Made by a program: the position numbers and the translations under genes. Shown piece after piece: positions 8,235-17,633 of a DNA stretch of 64,000 bases. Each line of letters opens with the position of its first letter. Positions within the stretch are counted from its first letter, which is position 1. Below the pieces are notes generated by a model, which worked only from the letters and a program-made list of their open reading frames with translations, did not search any database and was not told where the DNA came from. The DNA is from Trinickia diaoshuihuensis (GTDB taxonomy: Bacteria; Pseudomonadota; Gammaproteobacteria; Burkholderiales; Burkholderiaceae): positions 310,001 to 374,000 of the forward strand of contig NZ_QUBS01000090.1 of assembly GCF_003390925.1 (NCBI RefSeq). Direction: 5' to 3'.

Positions 8235-10418
8235 TTAGTTCGCTGCGGTCGGCGCGCCAATCCCGTCGATGTCGGGCGCCCAGCCCGACGGGTTCGAGAA
8301 GATCAGCGTATTAGCGCTGCCCGCCTTGAACGTGCCGGTGACGGCGAGCGTCGAAATCGTGTTCCATCCGCCGGTCGGCGGGAACGAGACTGTAACCGGT
8401 GTCGTGCCGTTGAAGCTGATCTGCGCGGAGCGCGGTGCGGAGTCGCCGTTCGCGTAGCCCACGAGCACGGTGTACGTACCGTCTGCCGCGACCGAGATGC
8501 CGTTCATCGTCAGCGTGCCGCCGTTTCCGATATAGCCGACGTCCTCGCCACCCGAACATGCGCTGCACGACGCGACGCGCGCGCCGCCGGCGAGCACGCT
8601 GCTCGAAGCTTCGCCTTCGTAGGCGGCCTTGAAAGGGGGCAGCCGCACCGGACCGGCAACGACCGCGAGCGTGCCAATGTCGGGCGTCGGCGCGGCGCTG
8701 TCGGCGCTCGAAATCGTGATCGAATTCTGGCCCGCCGTGAGCGGCACATACAGCGTGACCGTGCCGACACCTCCATCGCGGCCCGTCGGCGGGAACGCGA
8801 CGATGGTCGGCTGCCCTCCGTTGGCCGTCAGTTGCGCGGTCAGCGTCTCGCGCGTGCGATTCGCATAGGTGATTTCCACATAGCCGCCGCTACTGTTCGC
8901 CGCCTCGATATTGCCGAATGTCACCGTACCGAGGCCACGCACAATCCGTCCTCCGATGCAGTCCGAGCAATTCGAGTACGTGGCGCCGCCGCCGAGCGAG
9001 GTCGGTTTGTAGATCGCCGATGCCACATCGTTGCCGCTGACCGCGAGCATCACGGCACCGCCCGCAGGCACTGTCGGCGCCGTATAGGACGCCACGAACG
9101 ACCCGAGGCTCTTGCCCGCCCACAGGTCGCGGACCGTCGCGCGGCTGTTTGGCGTGAAGCCAAGCTCCTGCCAGGAGACCGTCATCGGTGCATCGTTCGC
9201 GCCGTTGTTGAACAGCACGACCGCGCGCTGGCCGGTGCCCGCAAGCAGCTTCGCCCACACCTGTTGCGCGCCTGATTGCGCGACCATCACGCCCTGAATA
9301 CCGAGTGGGTCCTGATCGACGCCGATGACTTCAGTACTGGTCAACAGACGCGTGGCATCGGCGGTGAGCGGCTTCGACAGGTCGTTGCCGAGAATCAGCG
9401 GCGCGCCCGCGATCGCCCACAAGCTCATGTGTGCCTGATCCTGGACGGCGGTCATCCCCATGCCGGCGACCATCATATCCGGGTCGTTATAGAAACCGGT
9501 ATGCTGACCTTCAGGGTGATAGTTGCCGAGAAAGTTGCCAACCACGCTACCGAATTTCGGTGCGCCGCTGTTCGGGATGTAGATGTCGCCCGTCGTGCGC
9601 CACATACGCCCGACGCCGGCAGCCCATGCCCACGGTCCTTGCTTGTAGTCGGGATAGGCGGGATTGCTGCCGATCGTGCCCCAGTCGCAGATGCTCAGCG
9701 TAAGGCGTTGGCCAGTCTGTACGTAGGCCTTGTCGATGGCCTCGGCGATGGCCGAGTAGGCCTGCTCGGGATCGTAGCCCGCCGCGCTCCCGCCGCAGAA
9801 GTCCACCTTCACGAAGTCATAGCCCCATTGCGCGAACTGCAGGAAGTCGTGATCGTAGTGCGCGAAGTCGCTGCCGACGAAGTGTGTGCCATTCCTGCGC
9901 GTGCCGCAGCCTTGTGGACCTGCGTCGATATAGATACCCGCTTTCAGGCCTTTGCTGTGGATGTATTGCACGATCGCCTGCATGCCACCGGGCCATTGGG
10001 TGCTGTCGATCACGAAATTGCCGTCGGCATCGCGCACGCCGGACGTCCACCAGCCCTCGTCAGTGTTCACGTATTCGTACTTCGCACCGCTCTTGATCAG
10101 TGCGTTCACCGCGGCGAGCCCGTCAGCTTCAGCCTTGATCGTGTTGTAATTCACGTTCTCCTCGAGGCTGTTCCACGACGACCATCCCATGGGCGGCGGC
10201 ACGACCGCGACCTTCCTTGGGACCGCGCGATGCCGGTTCGATTGCGGCCCATCTGCCTGATCGGTTGCCGCCGCGGCGGCATTCGCTTCGCTCTTCAGCG
10301 ACGCCGCGGTACCGTCATCGGTCGAGCCGCCCCCACAGCCCGATAATCCAAGCGACATAGTCAAGGACACTCCGACCAACAGCATCAACGCGCGACATCT
10401 GTACATGAGCAGATTCAT
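8235..10418 (-). CDS. GH27 alpha-galactosidase-like lipoprotein with two C-terminal carbohydrate-binding modules
   Basis: A 727-residue glycoside hydrolase family 27 protein. The N-terminus ends in a lipobox (LGLSGC, followed by GGGS), so it is probably a lipoprotein. The TIM barrel begins PPPMGWSSWNSLEENVNYN. The nucleophile aspartate lies in YDFVKVDFCGG and the acid/base aspartate in FYNDPDMMVAGM. After the barrel's beta-sandwich come two CBM35-like modules: one starting YSNCSDCIGG and one starting YEGEASSSVLAGG, each with a cysteine-pair motif and a PPTG loop. The likely action is removal of terminal alpha-galactose (or alpha-N-acetylgalactosamine/arabinopyranose) from plant polysaccharide. 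I chose the ATG with GGAGA six bases upstream; an in-frame TTG lies 15 bases earlier. It is not in an operon. Confidence 0.88.
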   Translation of the reverse strand: MNLLMYRCRALMLLVGVSLTMSLGLSGCGGGSTDDGTAASLKSEANAAAAATDQADGPQSNRHRAVPRKVAVVPPPMGWSSWNSLEENVNYNTIKAEADGLAAVNALIKSGAKYEYVNTDEGWWTSGVRDADGNFVIDSTQWPGGMQAIVQYIHSKGLKAGIYIDAGPQGCGTRRNGTHFVGSDFAHYDHDFLQFAQWGYDFVKVDFCGGSAAGYDPEQAYSAIAEAIDKAYVQTGQRLTLSICDWGTIGSNPAYPDYKQGPWAWAAGVGRMWRTTGDIYIPNSGAPKFGSVVGNFLGNYHPEGQHTGFYNDPDMMVAGMGMTAVQDQAHMSLWAIAGAPLILGNDLSKPLTADATRLLTSTEVIGVDQDPLGIQGVMVAQSGAQQVWAKLLAGTGQRAVVLFNNGANDAPMTVSWQELGFTPNSRATVRDLWAGKSLGSFVASYTAPTVPAGGAVMLAVSGNDVASAIYKPTSLGGGATYSNCSDCIGGRIVRGLGTVTFGNIEAANSSGGYVEITYANRTRETLTAQLTANGGQPTIVAFPPTGRDGGVGTVTLYVPLTAGQNSITISSADSAAPTPDIGTLAVVAGPVRLPPFKAAYEGEASSSVLAGGARVASCSACSGGEDVGYIGNGGTLTMNGISVAADGTYTVLVGYANGDSAPRSAQISFNGTTPVTVSFPPTGGWNTISTLAVTGTFKAGSANTLIFSNPSGWAPDIDGIGAPTAAN

Positions 10419-10614
10419 GCCTGTCTCCGTCAATTCCGGGGCTCCGGGAGGTGCTTTATATTTTGGTCACGACGACTATAGTCAGCGACATCGAAGAATT
10501 TCAAATATTTTTTGCCCGTCCCATCAGGTGGGAGGAATGAGAATTTAATCAAATGCCTTGAATCGGTCGCGAGGCGAACGCAAGCATAGGGAATTCGAAT
10601 GTACTATCGCGGCT

Positions 10615-12027
10615 ATGGCGACCCCTACTATTGGCCTCGATCGTTCTGGACGCACCTCGCTCTCCGTCCAGATTTACAACTCGATCCGCGCTGCGATCGA
10701 GTCTGGGCAGCTTGCCGCCGGCGCACGGCTCCCGTCTTGGTCCGATCTGGCCGTCCAGCTCGGCGTATCGCGAGGCACTGTGCGCGCCGCTTACGAACGC
10801 TTAATCGACGAGCAATTCGCGATCGGGCTTGGCGCGGCGGGCACCCGCGTAGCGGAGCGTCCCGCATTGGCGGCGATGACCGGCTGGTCGCCGGAGGCGC
10901 CGCCGCTGCCAGAGATATTCAAGGACTTCGGCACGGCGCCTTTGGCGTTTCAAATGGGCGTGCCGTCGCAGGATGCGTTTCCGTTCAAGCTATGGGCGCG
11001 GATTCAAGCGCGTGCGGCGCGCCGGGCAGCGGCGGCTCCCGTGGGATACCCCGATCCGCGCGGCGACCCGGACTTACGCAGAGAAATCGCCGCATATCTC
11101 GGCGTCGCGCGCGGCCTGCACTGCAATCCTTCACAGGTGTTCGTCACGGCTGGATTCGCCGGCGCGCTCAACCTGGCGATTCGCGGGCTGCGCATGGAGG
11201 GACGGCGAGCGTGGATGGAAGATCCGGGCTTTCCGCTCACTTATACGGCCCTCGATCTCGCAGGCATGACCGTGTCGGCCGTACCCGTGGACGCGGATGG
11301 ACTCGATATCGATGCGGGCATCCGGCAAGCGCCCGACGCCGCACTCGCGGTCGTGACGCCTGGCCAACAGGCACCGCTCGGCATGACGATGTCGCTCGCC
11401 CGCAGGATCTCGCTGCTTGCTTGGGCTCGCGATCATGACGCTTGGATAGTCGAAGACGATTATCTCGGCGAACTCCAATTGAAAGGGCGAGCAGCGCCCG
11501 CGCTCGCTTCGCTCGATCGAGACGGCCGCGTGCTGCACGCGGGCACCTTCAGTAAGACGATCAGCCCCACGCTGCGTTTGGGCTTTCTCGTAGTGCCGGC
11601 GGATTTAGTACCGCGTTTCGGCGATGTCTGCGCATGCCTCGCCCCAGCGCCGGCTGCTTGCGTGCAACACGCGGTGACCGAGTTCATCACCGAGGGACAT
11701 TACCTTCGACATCTTCGCCGTATGAAGCGGCTTTACTCCGAGCAGCGGGAAGCCTTGGTGCGTTGTCTCAAAGAGATCGATGGAGACTTGGTCAAAGCTG
11801 ACACGGCGGCCGGAATGGCCGTGGTGGTCACGCTTCCCGGCTCGGTATCGGATGTCGATATCGCTTCGCGGGCGAGACGCTCGGGGCTCTCTCCGGTGCC
11901 GCTCTCACCTTGGTATAAGCAGGCGCCCGCACAACAAGGGCTATTGCTCGGCGTGACGAATCTCAACGAACGGACGCTCGCCAAAGACTGTCAGTGCTTA
12001 GTACAAGTGGTGCGCGAGGGAGGATGA
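10615..12027 (+). CDS. MocR/PdxR-type GntR regulator with aminotransferase domain
   Basis: About 470 residues. A winged-helix GntR domain (LGVSRGTVRAAYERL) occupies the first 75 residues, followed by a class I aminotransferase-like domain. The PLP lysine is in GTFSKTISPTLRLGF, so the cofactor site is intact. MocR proteins sense PLP-linked amine or amino-acid metabolites and usually regulate a neighbouring gene. The nearby EamA exporter in convergent orientation is a candidate partner, but the shared promoter normally expected is absent. The start is uncertain: the chosen ATG fits family length but has no strong Shine-Dalgarno, and an in-frame TTG lies 57 nt upstream. Confidence 0.85.
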   Translation: MATPTIGLDRSGRTSLSVQIYNSIRAAIESGQLAAGARLPSWSDLAVQLGVSRGTVRAAYERLIDEQFAIGLGAAGTRVAERPALAAMTGWSPEAPPLPEIFKDFGTAPLAFQMGVPSQDAFPFKLWARIQARAARRAAAAPVGYPDPRGDPDLRREIAAYLGVARGLHCNPSQVFVTAGFAGALNLAIRGLRMEGRRAWMEDPGFPLTYTALDLAGMTVSAVPVDADGLDIDAGIRQAPDAALAVVTPGQQAPLGMTMSLARRISLLAWARDHDAWIVEDDYLGELQLKGRAAPALASLDRDGRVLHAGTFSKTISPTLRLGFLVVPADLVPRFGDVCACLAPAPAACVQHAVTEFITEGHYLRHLRRMKRLYSEQREALVRCLKEIDGDLVKADTAAGMAVVVTLPGSVSDVDIASRARRSGLSPVPLSPWYKQAPAQQGLLLGVTNLNERTLAKDCQCLVQVVREGG

Positions 12028-12059
12028 CCGCCCGGCGACTGCCGGCAGCGCATCGATTC

Positions 12060-12191
12060 TTACTGAAGCACAGCGAGACGATCCATTTCCACCATAAACT
12101 TGTAGGCATCGTCGCAAAATGCTTTGAACCCCTCCTTTGCGCGCCTCACGTCGCCTTCCGTTTCGCAGACGGTCTCGATAAGCGAACCCAC
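12060..12191 (-). CDS. Possible small protein of 43 residues, unknown function
   Basis: A short minus-strand frame starting GTG, with GAGGAA eight bases upstream, overlapping the end of the exporter gene's stop region by a few bases. The product begins MGSLIETVCETEGDVRRAK and ends with an acidic/aromatic segment, FCDDAYKFMVEMDRLAVLQ. It looks like a soluble helical protein. Tight coupling to the exporter stop and the good Shine-Dalgarno are the only support. It could equally be the tail of a decayed gene. I recognise no family. Confidence 0.35.
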   Translation of the reverse strand: MGSLIETVCETEGDVRRAKEGFKAFCDDAYKFMVEMDRLAVLQ

Positions 12192-12196
12192 TTCAA

Positions 12197-13081
12197 CTAC
12201 TTCCTCGGGCGACCGAAAAAGGCTACGCCCGCGTTCGACAACACAATCAGCAAAACACCCAACGATTGCCAGCGCGACAAGCTTTGCCCCAATATCACAG
12301 CGCCTATCGCAACCGCGACGACCGGCTCCATACTGGTAAGCATCCCGAATCGGTGCTTAGTCATCGTCCGCAGGGCCGTCAGTTCCATCGCATACGGGAG
12401 CAACGGATACAGGATGGCAACCGCGGCAAGCCATGCCGCGCTATGCAGGTCCACCATGACGGATGAGCTCTCCATGGGAGAAGCAAGGGCCGATACGATG
12501 GCAGCCGTCGAAAGGGCGAATGCATAGCCATGCACTCCCCCGGCCGACGCATTAGCTAATTTCTTCGTGGTTACGATGTATGCGGCCCAGCAACATGCCG
12601 CCGCAAACGCGGCTGCGGTCCCGACGTTCATGTCAACGCTTTCATGGACACCAAGAATCAGGAGTACACCCGCCATAGCCGTCATGGCCAGTAGGAGCGT
12701 GACCGGCTTCCGCCGCGATACCACGGCAACGGCCATTGGCCCCAGGAATTCGATACTGGTAGCGAGGCCAAGAGGAATACGCGCGATCGCCACTGCGAAC
12801 AGAATGCCCATACCCGCCATGGCCGTCCCGAGCGGAATCGCCACGAGTCCTATTTGCCAATTCCAGCCCCTGACATCGCGTACACATGCCCACGCTGCGG
12901 CCAAGAACGCCGCATACGCAAACCGAATCGCCGAGACGTGCAGCGGGCCAATACTGCGCACCCACGGAAGGGATAGGGCCATGCCGCTTTGCATTAGCAC
13001 CATCGCTCCTAGGCAGAGCGCCATTGCTCTTACGTCAGAACCTGCGGCTGTTTGCGAAGTCCGGTTGATGTCGTGTTCCAT
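12197..13081 (-). CDS. EamA/DMT-family exporter, RhtA-like
   Basis: A 294-residue drug/metabolite transporter with about ten membrane helices in two EamA repeats. It resembles RhtA threonine/homoserine exporters, with segments such as LGLATSIEFLGPMAVAV and TSMEPVVAVAIGAVILG, the latter being the conserved EPV/A signature of repeat two. The ATG was preferred over an in-frame TTG 15 bases upstream because homologues start close to the first helix. It lies convergent to a MocR regulator. The exported amine or amino acid is not determined. Confidence 0.85.
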   Translation of the reverse strand: MEHDINRTSQTAAGSDVRAMALCLGAMVLMQSGMALSLPWVRSIGPLHVSAIRFAYAAFLAAAWACVRDVRGWNWQIGLVAIPLGTAMAGMGILFAVAIARIPLGLATSIEFLGPMAVAVVSRRKPVTLLLAMTAMAGVLLILGVHESVDMNVGTAAAFAAACCWAAYIVTTKKLANASAGGVHGYAFALSTAAIVSALASPMESSSVMVDLHSAAWLAAVAILYPLLPYAMELTALRTMTKHRFGMLTSMEPVVAVAIGAVILGQSLSRWQSLGVLLIVLSNAGVAFFGRPRK

Positions 13082-13171
13082 ATTCGATCGATCCAAGCAC
13101 GTTGAAAAATCTTAGTTTCTTTGGATAACGTTGCTTGCAAAAACCGGCCACCGAGTTGCGTTTTCCGGCCA

Positions 13172-13474
13172 TCAACCGCGCAAAGCGCTTGGCGACATCT
13201 TGAATCGCCGTCGGATCGAAGTTGCGAAGTGCGAAGCGGATGAAAAGCCGACCGAGAGATGAATCTCTGCGATAGGCATGTCGGTCGCTTGGAGTAGCCG
13301 CCGTGCCTCTTCAAGGCGCCGATTGAGTATGTAACTTCCAATCGGCATCCTGATCTCGTTAACGAATCGCCGGGCTAGCGTCCGTTCGCTGATGCCGAAA
13401 CGGTCGGAAATTTGATGGATCGATAGATCGTCATGCAGACTGCGGTCAATGTGCACGACGATCGCATTGATCAA
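13172..13474 (-). pseudogene. C-terminal remnant of an AraC-family regulator
   Basis: About 100 residues containing both helix-turn-helix motifs of an AraC DNA-binding domain (LSIHQISDRFGISERTLARR and AEIHLSVGFSSASHFATSIR). The frame remains open for about 40 more codons upstream, but it has no start codon and no sensory domain and then runs antisense into a broken DJ-1/PfpI gene. GlxA-type proteins carry a DJ-1 domain followed by AraC, but here the two pieces are in opposite orientation, so this looks like rearranged debris rather than a functional gene. Confidence 0.65.
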
Positions 13475-13596
13475 TGCGACTTTTTCTTGAGTGCCGAACC
13501 GGCGGGCGGCATCGAGCGTTCTAGCAGCTTCCTGTAAGGCAATCTGATCGATTTGCTCGATGCTGATGTGAAGGCGGGCACGATGCAGCCGGTGGA

Positions 13597-14227
13597 ACGC
13601 TTCTCGATTTCGCCGGCCCCAGCGAGGTATTTCACCGGCTACCGAATACGAACGTTCGCTACGCGAGCCTCGATGGAGGCAACGTGACCCTTGAGTTCGG
13701 GGTTGTCTATGGCAACACCGAGCGGCTGGCCGATATCGAGAAAACCGACCTCATTCTGGTCCCGGGCGGCTCCGATTTGACAGCGCCGATGCGCCCGGAG
13801 TATCAAGCGCAAATCCGGCGTCTCGCACAAAGCGCCAAACATATCACGTCGGTTTGCAATGGATCGCTCGTGCTTGCCGCAACCGGGATTCTCAACGGTA
13901 AGCGCAGCGCCTGTCATTGGGCCTTCGTCAACAAGCTCTCTGAATATGGGGCGATTCCCGTTCCCGATCGCTTCGTAGAAGACGACAACGGCCGGTTCAT
14001 GAGCGGCGGCGGCGTAACGCGCAGGCATCGACTTCGCGCTTCGCGTTGCTCAGAAGCTGCGCGGCCGCCAAGCCGCCGAATACACGCAGCTCGTCATCGA
14101 ATACGACCCCGATCCGCCGTTCCATGCCGGTCATCCCCGGGATGCGCGGCCGGAAATCGTCGCGATGGTCGATAAGAAAATGCCCGGGGCATCCAGGGGG
14201 CTCGGGCGAATCCCGGGCGTTCGCTGA
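13597..14227 (+). pseudogene. DJ-1/PfpI (isonitrile hydratase-like) pseudogene, 5'-truncated and frameshifted
   Basis: The frame reads TLLDFAGPSEVFHRLPNTN, a typical start of the DJ-1/PfpI fold just after strand one. It continues to the nucleophile elbow SVCNGSLVLAATG with its cysteine, then FMSGGGV. At 14017-14021 an extra base shifts the frame. The proper C-terminus (AGIDFALRVAQKLRGRQAA, then YTQLVIEYDPDPPFHAG) continues one frame over to a stop at 14225. The first dozen residues have no in-frame start. Two independent defects argue for a dead gene. Confidence 0.75.
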
Positions 14228-14293
14228 ATCTGCCCTCACCAGTTCAGTTCAACACAGCTCTTTCTCGCTTCACACAGGATAGGAAATACCTCG

Positions 14294-14665
14294 ATGCAAC
14301 ATATCCGTTTTCGTAGCGCTGCGCTTGCAGCCTGCCTCTCAGTTTTCGCGCTTTCCGCGCCGGCTTTTGCCGCCGATTCGCAACATCCGCCCGAAGCGGC
14401 TATCAAAGCCGAGAATGCACGATGGGCGGATGCGTTCGGGCGAGGCGACTATGATGCGACCGGCCGCCTCTATACCCAAGACGGCGCGCTGTTACCGCCC
14501 GGAGGAAGCAGAATTACGGGAGGTAAGGCGATCGCGGAGTACTTCATCAAGGGCTATGGCGCCTCGAAGCCCGGCACCGTCTCGTTCAGCAATTACGAGT
14601 TCTACGGCAATGATCGAGATTTCACGCGATCAGCGCAGACGTCAAGCCCGCGCCGCCCCAGCTAG
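14294..14665 (+). pseudogene. SnoaL/NTF2-like exported protein, 3'-truncated
   Basis: A Sec signal peptide (residues 1-26, ending APAFA) is followed by a DUF4440/SnoaL-type fold: ARWADAFGRGDYDATGRLYT, then ITGGKAIAEYFIKGYG. Family members run to about 150-160 residues. Here the homology stops at NYEFYGNDRDF, and a run of unrelated serine/arginine residues ends the frame at 123. The break falls four bases before the end of the convergent dehydrogenase gene, so the 3' end was probably replaced when that operon arrived. It may still be expressed, but the last strands of the fold are missing. Confidence 0.65.
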
Positions 14666-14668
14666 CGC

Positions 14669-15769
14669 TCACCCCCGCGAACGCTCGCCCGGCCGCATCA
14701 GCACCTTGATCGAATCGAGCGAGTTCGCGACCTTGATGGCCTCCTCCCACTCTTCGAGCGAGAACCCATGCGTGACGATGCCCTTCGACGTGACGAGCCC
14801 GCGCGCCAGCAAATCGATGGCAACGGGATAGCAATAAGGCCCGAGGTGGGCGCCACGTACGTCGAGCTCCTTGCGATCGCCAATGATGGACCAGTCGACC
14901 GAGGTCTCCGCGCCGAACACCGAAAACTCGACGAACCGCCCCAATTTGCGAATGAGTTCCAGCCCTTGCGGCACACCCGCCGGTACGCCAGTCGTTTCGA
15001 TGTAGACATCGCAGCCGTATTGGTCGGTGAGCGAACGAACGATCGCCAGCGCATCGTCTCGCCTCGGGTTGATCGTCACGTCGGCACCGTACTCGCGCGC
15101 AAGCGCCAGGCGCTCGTCCACGAGATCGATCACGACGAGTTTTTTGGGCGTCTTCAGATGAGCAACTTGCGTCATCATCAGCCCGAGCGGTCCGGCGCCC
15201 GCAATCACCACGACGTCGTCGAGCTGAATGTCGCCGCGATTGACCGTATGTATCGCGCACGAGAGCGGCTCGATGATCGCGGCATCCTCGATCGAAATGC
15301 CGTCCGGAATCTTGTGCACGATCGCCGTCGGCGGGAAACGCATGTATTCGGCCATGCCGCCGTCGGCGACTTCGCGCTGGAAACCGAAAATGTTATGGAC
15401 TTCGCACATCCAATATTGGCCCGACTTGCAATAGCGGCATTTGCCGCACGGCACGATCTGCTCGGCGATCACGCGCTCGCCCACCTTCACGCCGAAGTGC
15501 TGCGCCGCGCCCTCGCCCAGTTCTTCCACGTACCCGAAGAATTCATGCCCGGGAATCACGGGAGCCTTGACCCAGGGGCTCGGTCCGCCCCAAAACATCT
15601 TCGCACCGGAATAGCATTTACAGTCGCTGGCGCAAATGCCGCACGCCGCAATCCGGATGACGAGTTCGTTCGGGCCGGGCCTGGGCCGCGCGACGCGTTC
15701 GACGCGATAATCCTTCGGGGCATGACAGACGACGGCCGTCATCTGCGCCGTCTCATTCGGTTCACTCAT
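14669..15769 (-). CDS. Zinc-dependent polyol/threonine-type dehydrogenase (MDR family)
   Basis: About 366 residues. Catalytic zinc ligands are C and D/H in AACGICASDCK and GHEF. The structural zinc cysteines are in CGKCRYCKSGQYWMC. The Rossmann loop is VVIAGAGPLGLMMTQ. It is the last gene of a polyol/sugar ABC operon, after an SDR. I infer NAD-dependent oxidation of a small polyol (tetritol or pentitol) or of the ketose pair handled by the neighbouring SDR. I chose the second in-frame ATG; one ten codons upstream is also possible and neither has a strong Shine-Dalgarno. Confidence 0.85.
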   Translation of the reverse strand: MSEPNETAQMTAVVCHAPKDYRVERVARPRPGPNELVIRIAACGICASDCKCYSGAKMFWGGPSPWVKAPVIPGHEFFGYVEELGEGAAQHFGVKVGERVIAEQIVPCGKCRYCKSGQYWMCEVHNIFGFQREVADGGMAEYMRFPPTAIVHKIPDGISIEDAAIIEPLSCAIHTVNRGDIQLDDVVVIAGAGPLGLMMTQVAHLKTPKKLVVIDLVDERLALAREYGADVTINPRRDDALAIVRSLTDQYGCDVYIETTGVPAGVPQGLELIRKLGRFVEFSVFGAETSVDWSIIGDRKELDVRGAHLGPYCYPVAIDLLARGLVTSKGIVTHGFSLEEWEEAIKVANSLDSIKVLMRPGERSRG

Positions 15770-15812
15770 AGTCGACTCGCTTAGGATGAGGAAGCACATA
15801 AACGCGCGGCGT

Positions 15813-16568
15813 TCACCGCGCTAGAAAACCGCCATCCACGGCCAGACTCACGCCGTTGATCATGCGCGATTCGTCGCCGAGCAGGTAGGCGATCGCCTGC
15901 GCCACCTCGCCGGGCTGCACGAACCGATTCAAAGGAATGCGCGAAAGCATTTGCGCGGCCTTGGCCGGCTCGCCCCAGGCCTTCTCCGCCATCGGCGTCA
16001 ACGTGACAGTCGGATTGACCGAATTGACGCGAATGCCATGCTCTCCCAGCTCGACGGCCATGACGCGCGTCAGCGCATCGAGCGCCGCCTTCGATGCGCA
16101 ATAGGCCGCGTGCAGCGGGAAGCCGATCTGAGCCGAGATGCTCGAGACGTTGACGATCGCGCCGCCCGCGCCGCGCTCGATCATGCCGCGCGCACAAACC
16201 TGCCCCACGACCATCGCAGCGCGCGCGTTCACAGCGATCGTCTCGTCGAACGCTTCGACATCGAGATCGAGAAACGCCTGCAAGCGCGCGATGCCCGCGT
16301 TGTTGACGAGCAGATCGACCGGCTGTGCGGCAACCGCCGCTGCGCGCGCGGCCGTCGCGTCGCCCAGATCGACGGCATGCGTCTCGCAGCCGATTTCGCG
16401 TTCGAGCGCGCGCAGATCGGCCGCGGAGCGGCTGAGCGCGATAACCTGAGCACCGCGCTCAGCCAACAACAACGCCGTCGAGCGGCCGATCCCCTTGCCG
16501 GCGCCCGTAATCAAAACGCGCTTTCCGGTAAATTCGTTGCTGCGGTCGACCGCATTCGTCGAACTCAT
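15813..16568 (-). CDS. SDR oxidoreductase, L-xylulose reductase (DCXR)-like
   Basis: A 251-residue classical short-chain dehydrogenase. It has the cofactor loop TGAGKGIG, NNAG, the catalytic Ser in VSSISAQIG and YCASK. The block MAVELGEHGIRVNSVNPTV and the spacing SRIPLNRF are much closer to DCXR/L-xylulose reductase than to FabG, suggesting interconversion of a ketose and a polyol with NAD(P)H. It sits between the SorC regulator and the zinc dehydrogenase in the same operon. The exact sugar is unknown; pentitols or tetritols are most likely. Confidence 0.85.
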   Translation of the reverse strand: MSSTNAVDRSNEFTGKRVLITGAGKGIGRSTALLLAERGAQVIALSRSAADLRALEREIGCETHAVDLGDATAARAAAVAAQPVDLLVNNAGIARLQAFLDLDVEAFDETIAVNARAAMVVGQVCARGMIERGAGGAIVNVSSISAQIGFPLHAAYCASKAALDALTRVMAVELGEHGIRVNSVNPTVTLTPMAEKAWGEPAKAAQMLSRIPLNRFVQPGEVAQAIAYLLGDESRMINGVSLAVDGGFLAR

Positions 16569-16602
16569 GATCGGCAGTCCTCACGTTCTTTATCGGCGCG
16601 AG

Positions 16603-17583
16603 TCACGGCTCCTCACAGAGCCTTCGCGCCGTATCCTCGTCGGTCACGAGCACCGACACATAGCCGCCGCGCAACACGGCGCGCGTGACAAAAAATTTCT
16701 TGGCGCCGCCACTCGCGAGCACGACCTGCTTGATGCCGCGCAAATCGTCGAGCGTGATGGCCACCGTCCGGCGATTGAGCGGATGATTGATGAGCTTGCC
16801 GTTTTCGTCGACGAAATGGCCCAGCACGTCGCCCACGGCGCCCGCCTTGCGCAACGTACGCAAATCCTCGGGATCCTTCACGCCGTACGTAATCACGAGC
16901 GATTCCGTCAGATCGCCTGCCGTCAACAAGGCAAGCTCGGCCCCGCGCGCAAGCTCGTAGGTTTCTCGCACGGCGTCCTCCTGCAGAATGACGTCGCGCA
17001 CTTTCTGACTGCTGACGTAGATCGGCGCCGGGAACAAATAGCCGTCCGCGTGGCACAGATCGGCGAAATCCGACACGATGTCGAACGTGTTGATACTGGG
17101 GCAATGCGCGAGCCCGCCTTGCAGCGAGACCGCCGAGATAGGCCCATAGGAGCGCTGCGGCAAGGCACGCAAGACAGCGCGAATCGTTCTTCCCCAGCCG
17201 AGCCCGATCGTGTGGCCCGCCGCGATGTGTTGCGTCAGATAGTTCGCGGCGCCGATGCCTAGGGCGGCCATCGTTGCTTCGTAAGTCGCGCCGCTCGGCA
17301 CGACGACGGCCGCCTGCAGCGAGAAGCGCTCGACGAGTTGCTCCTCGAGCGCCACGCACGGCGCGATCCGGCTGTTGATCGTGATACGCACGAGGCCGGC
17401 TTCGCGGCCGGCCGCGAGCAGCCGATTGACGCGCACGCGGTTCGTGCCGAGCAGTTGCGCGATCTCTTGCTGCGTCATGTTGCCGACGTAGTAATGCCAG
17501 GCGACACGCGTTTGCAGTTCCTCTTCGTGGTCTACGCCGTCGTCAGGCTCGACGGGTTGTATGGACTGGGTGGTCTTGCCCAT
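16603..17583 (-). CDS. SorC/DeoR-type sugar-responsive transcriptional regulator
   Basis: 326 residues. An N-terminal helix-turn-helix near residues 35-60 (MTQQEIAQLLGTNRVRVNR) is followed by the SorC sugar-binding domain, with GLGWGRTIRAVL, PAPIYVSSQKVRDVI and CEEP at the end. SorC proteins such as EryD bind a phosphorylated or free sugar derivative and control their own operon. Its position between the permease and dehydrogenase genes makes it the probable regulator of the divergent promoters about 3.5 kb upstream. Confidence 0.88.
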   Translation of the reverse strand: MGKTTQSIQPVEPDDGVDHEEELQTRVAWHYYVGNMTQQEIAQLLGTNRVRVNRLLAAGREAGLVRITINSRIAPCVALEEQLVERFSLQAAVVVPSGATYEATMAALGIGAANYLTQHIAAGHTIGLGWGRTIRAVLRALPQRSYGPISAVSLQGGLAHCPSINTFDIVSDFADLCHADGYLFPAPIYVSSQKVRDVILQEDAVRETYELARGAELALLTAGDLTESLVITYGVKDPEDLRTLRKAGAVGDVLGHFVDENGKLINHPLNRRTVAITLDDLRGIKQVVLASGGAKKFFVTRAVLRGGYVSVLVTDEDTARRLCEEP

Positions 17584-17633
17584 GATGTCAAGAATGTCTC
17601 GCTAAGAGAAAACCGACAGTTATAGCAAACGAG

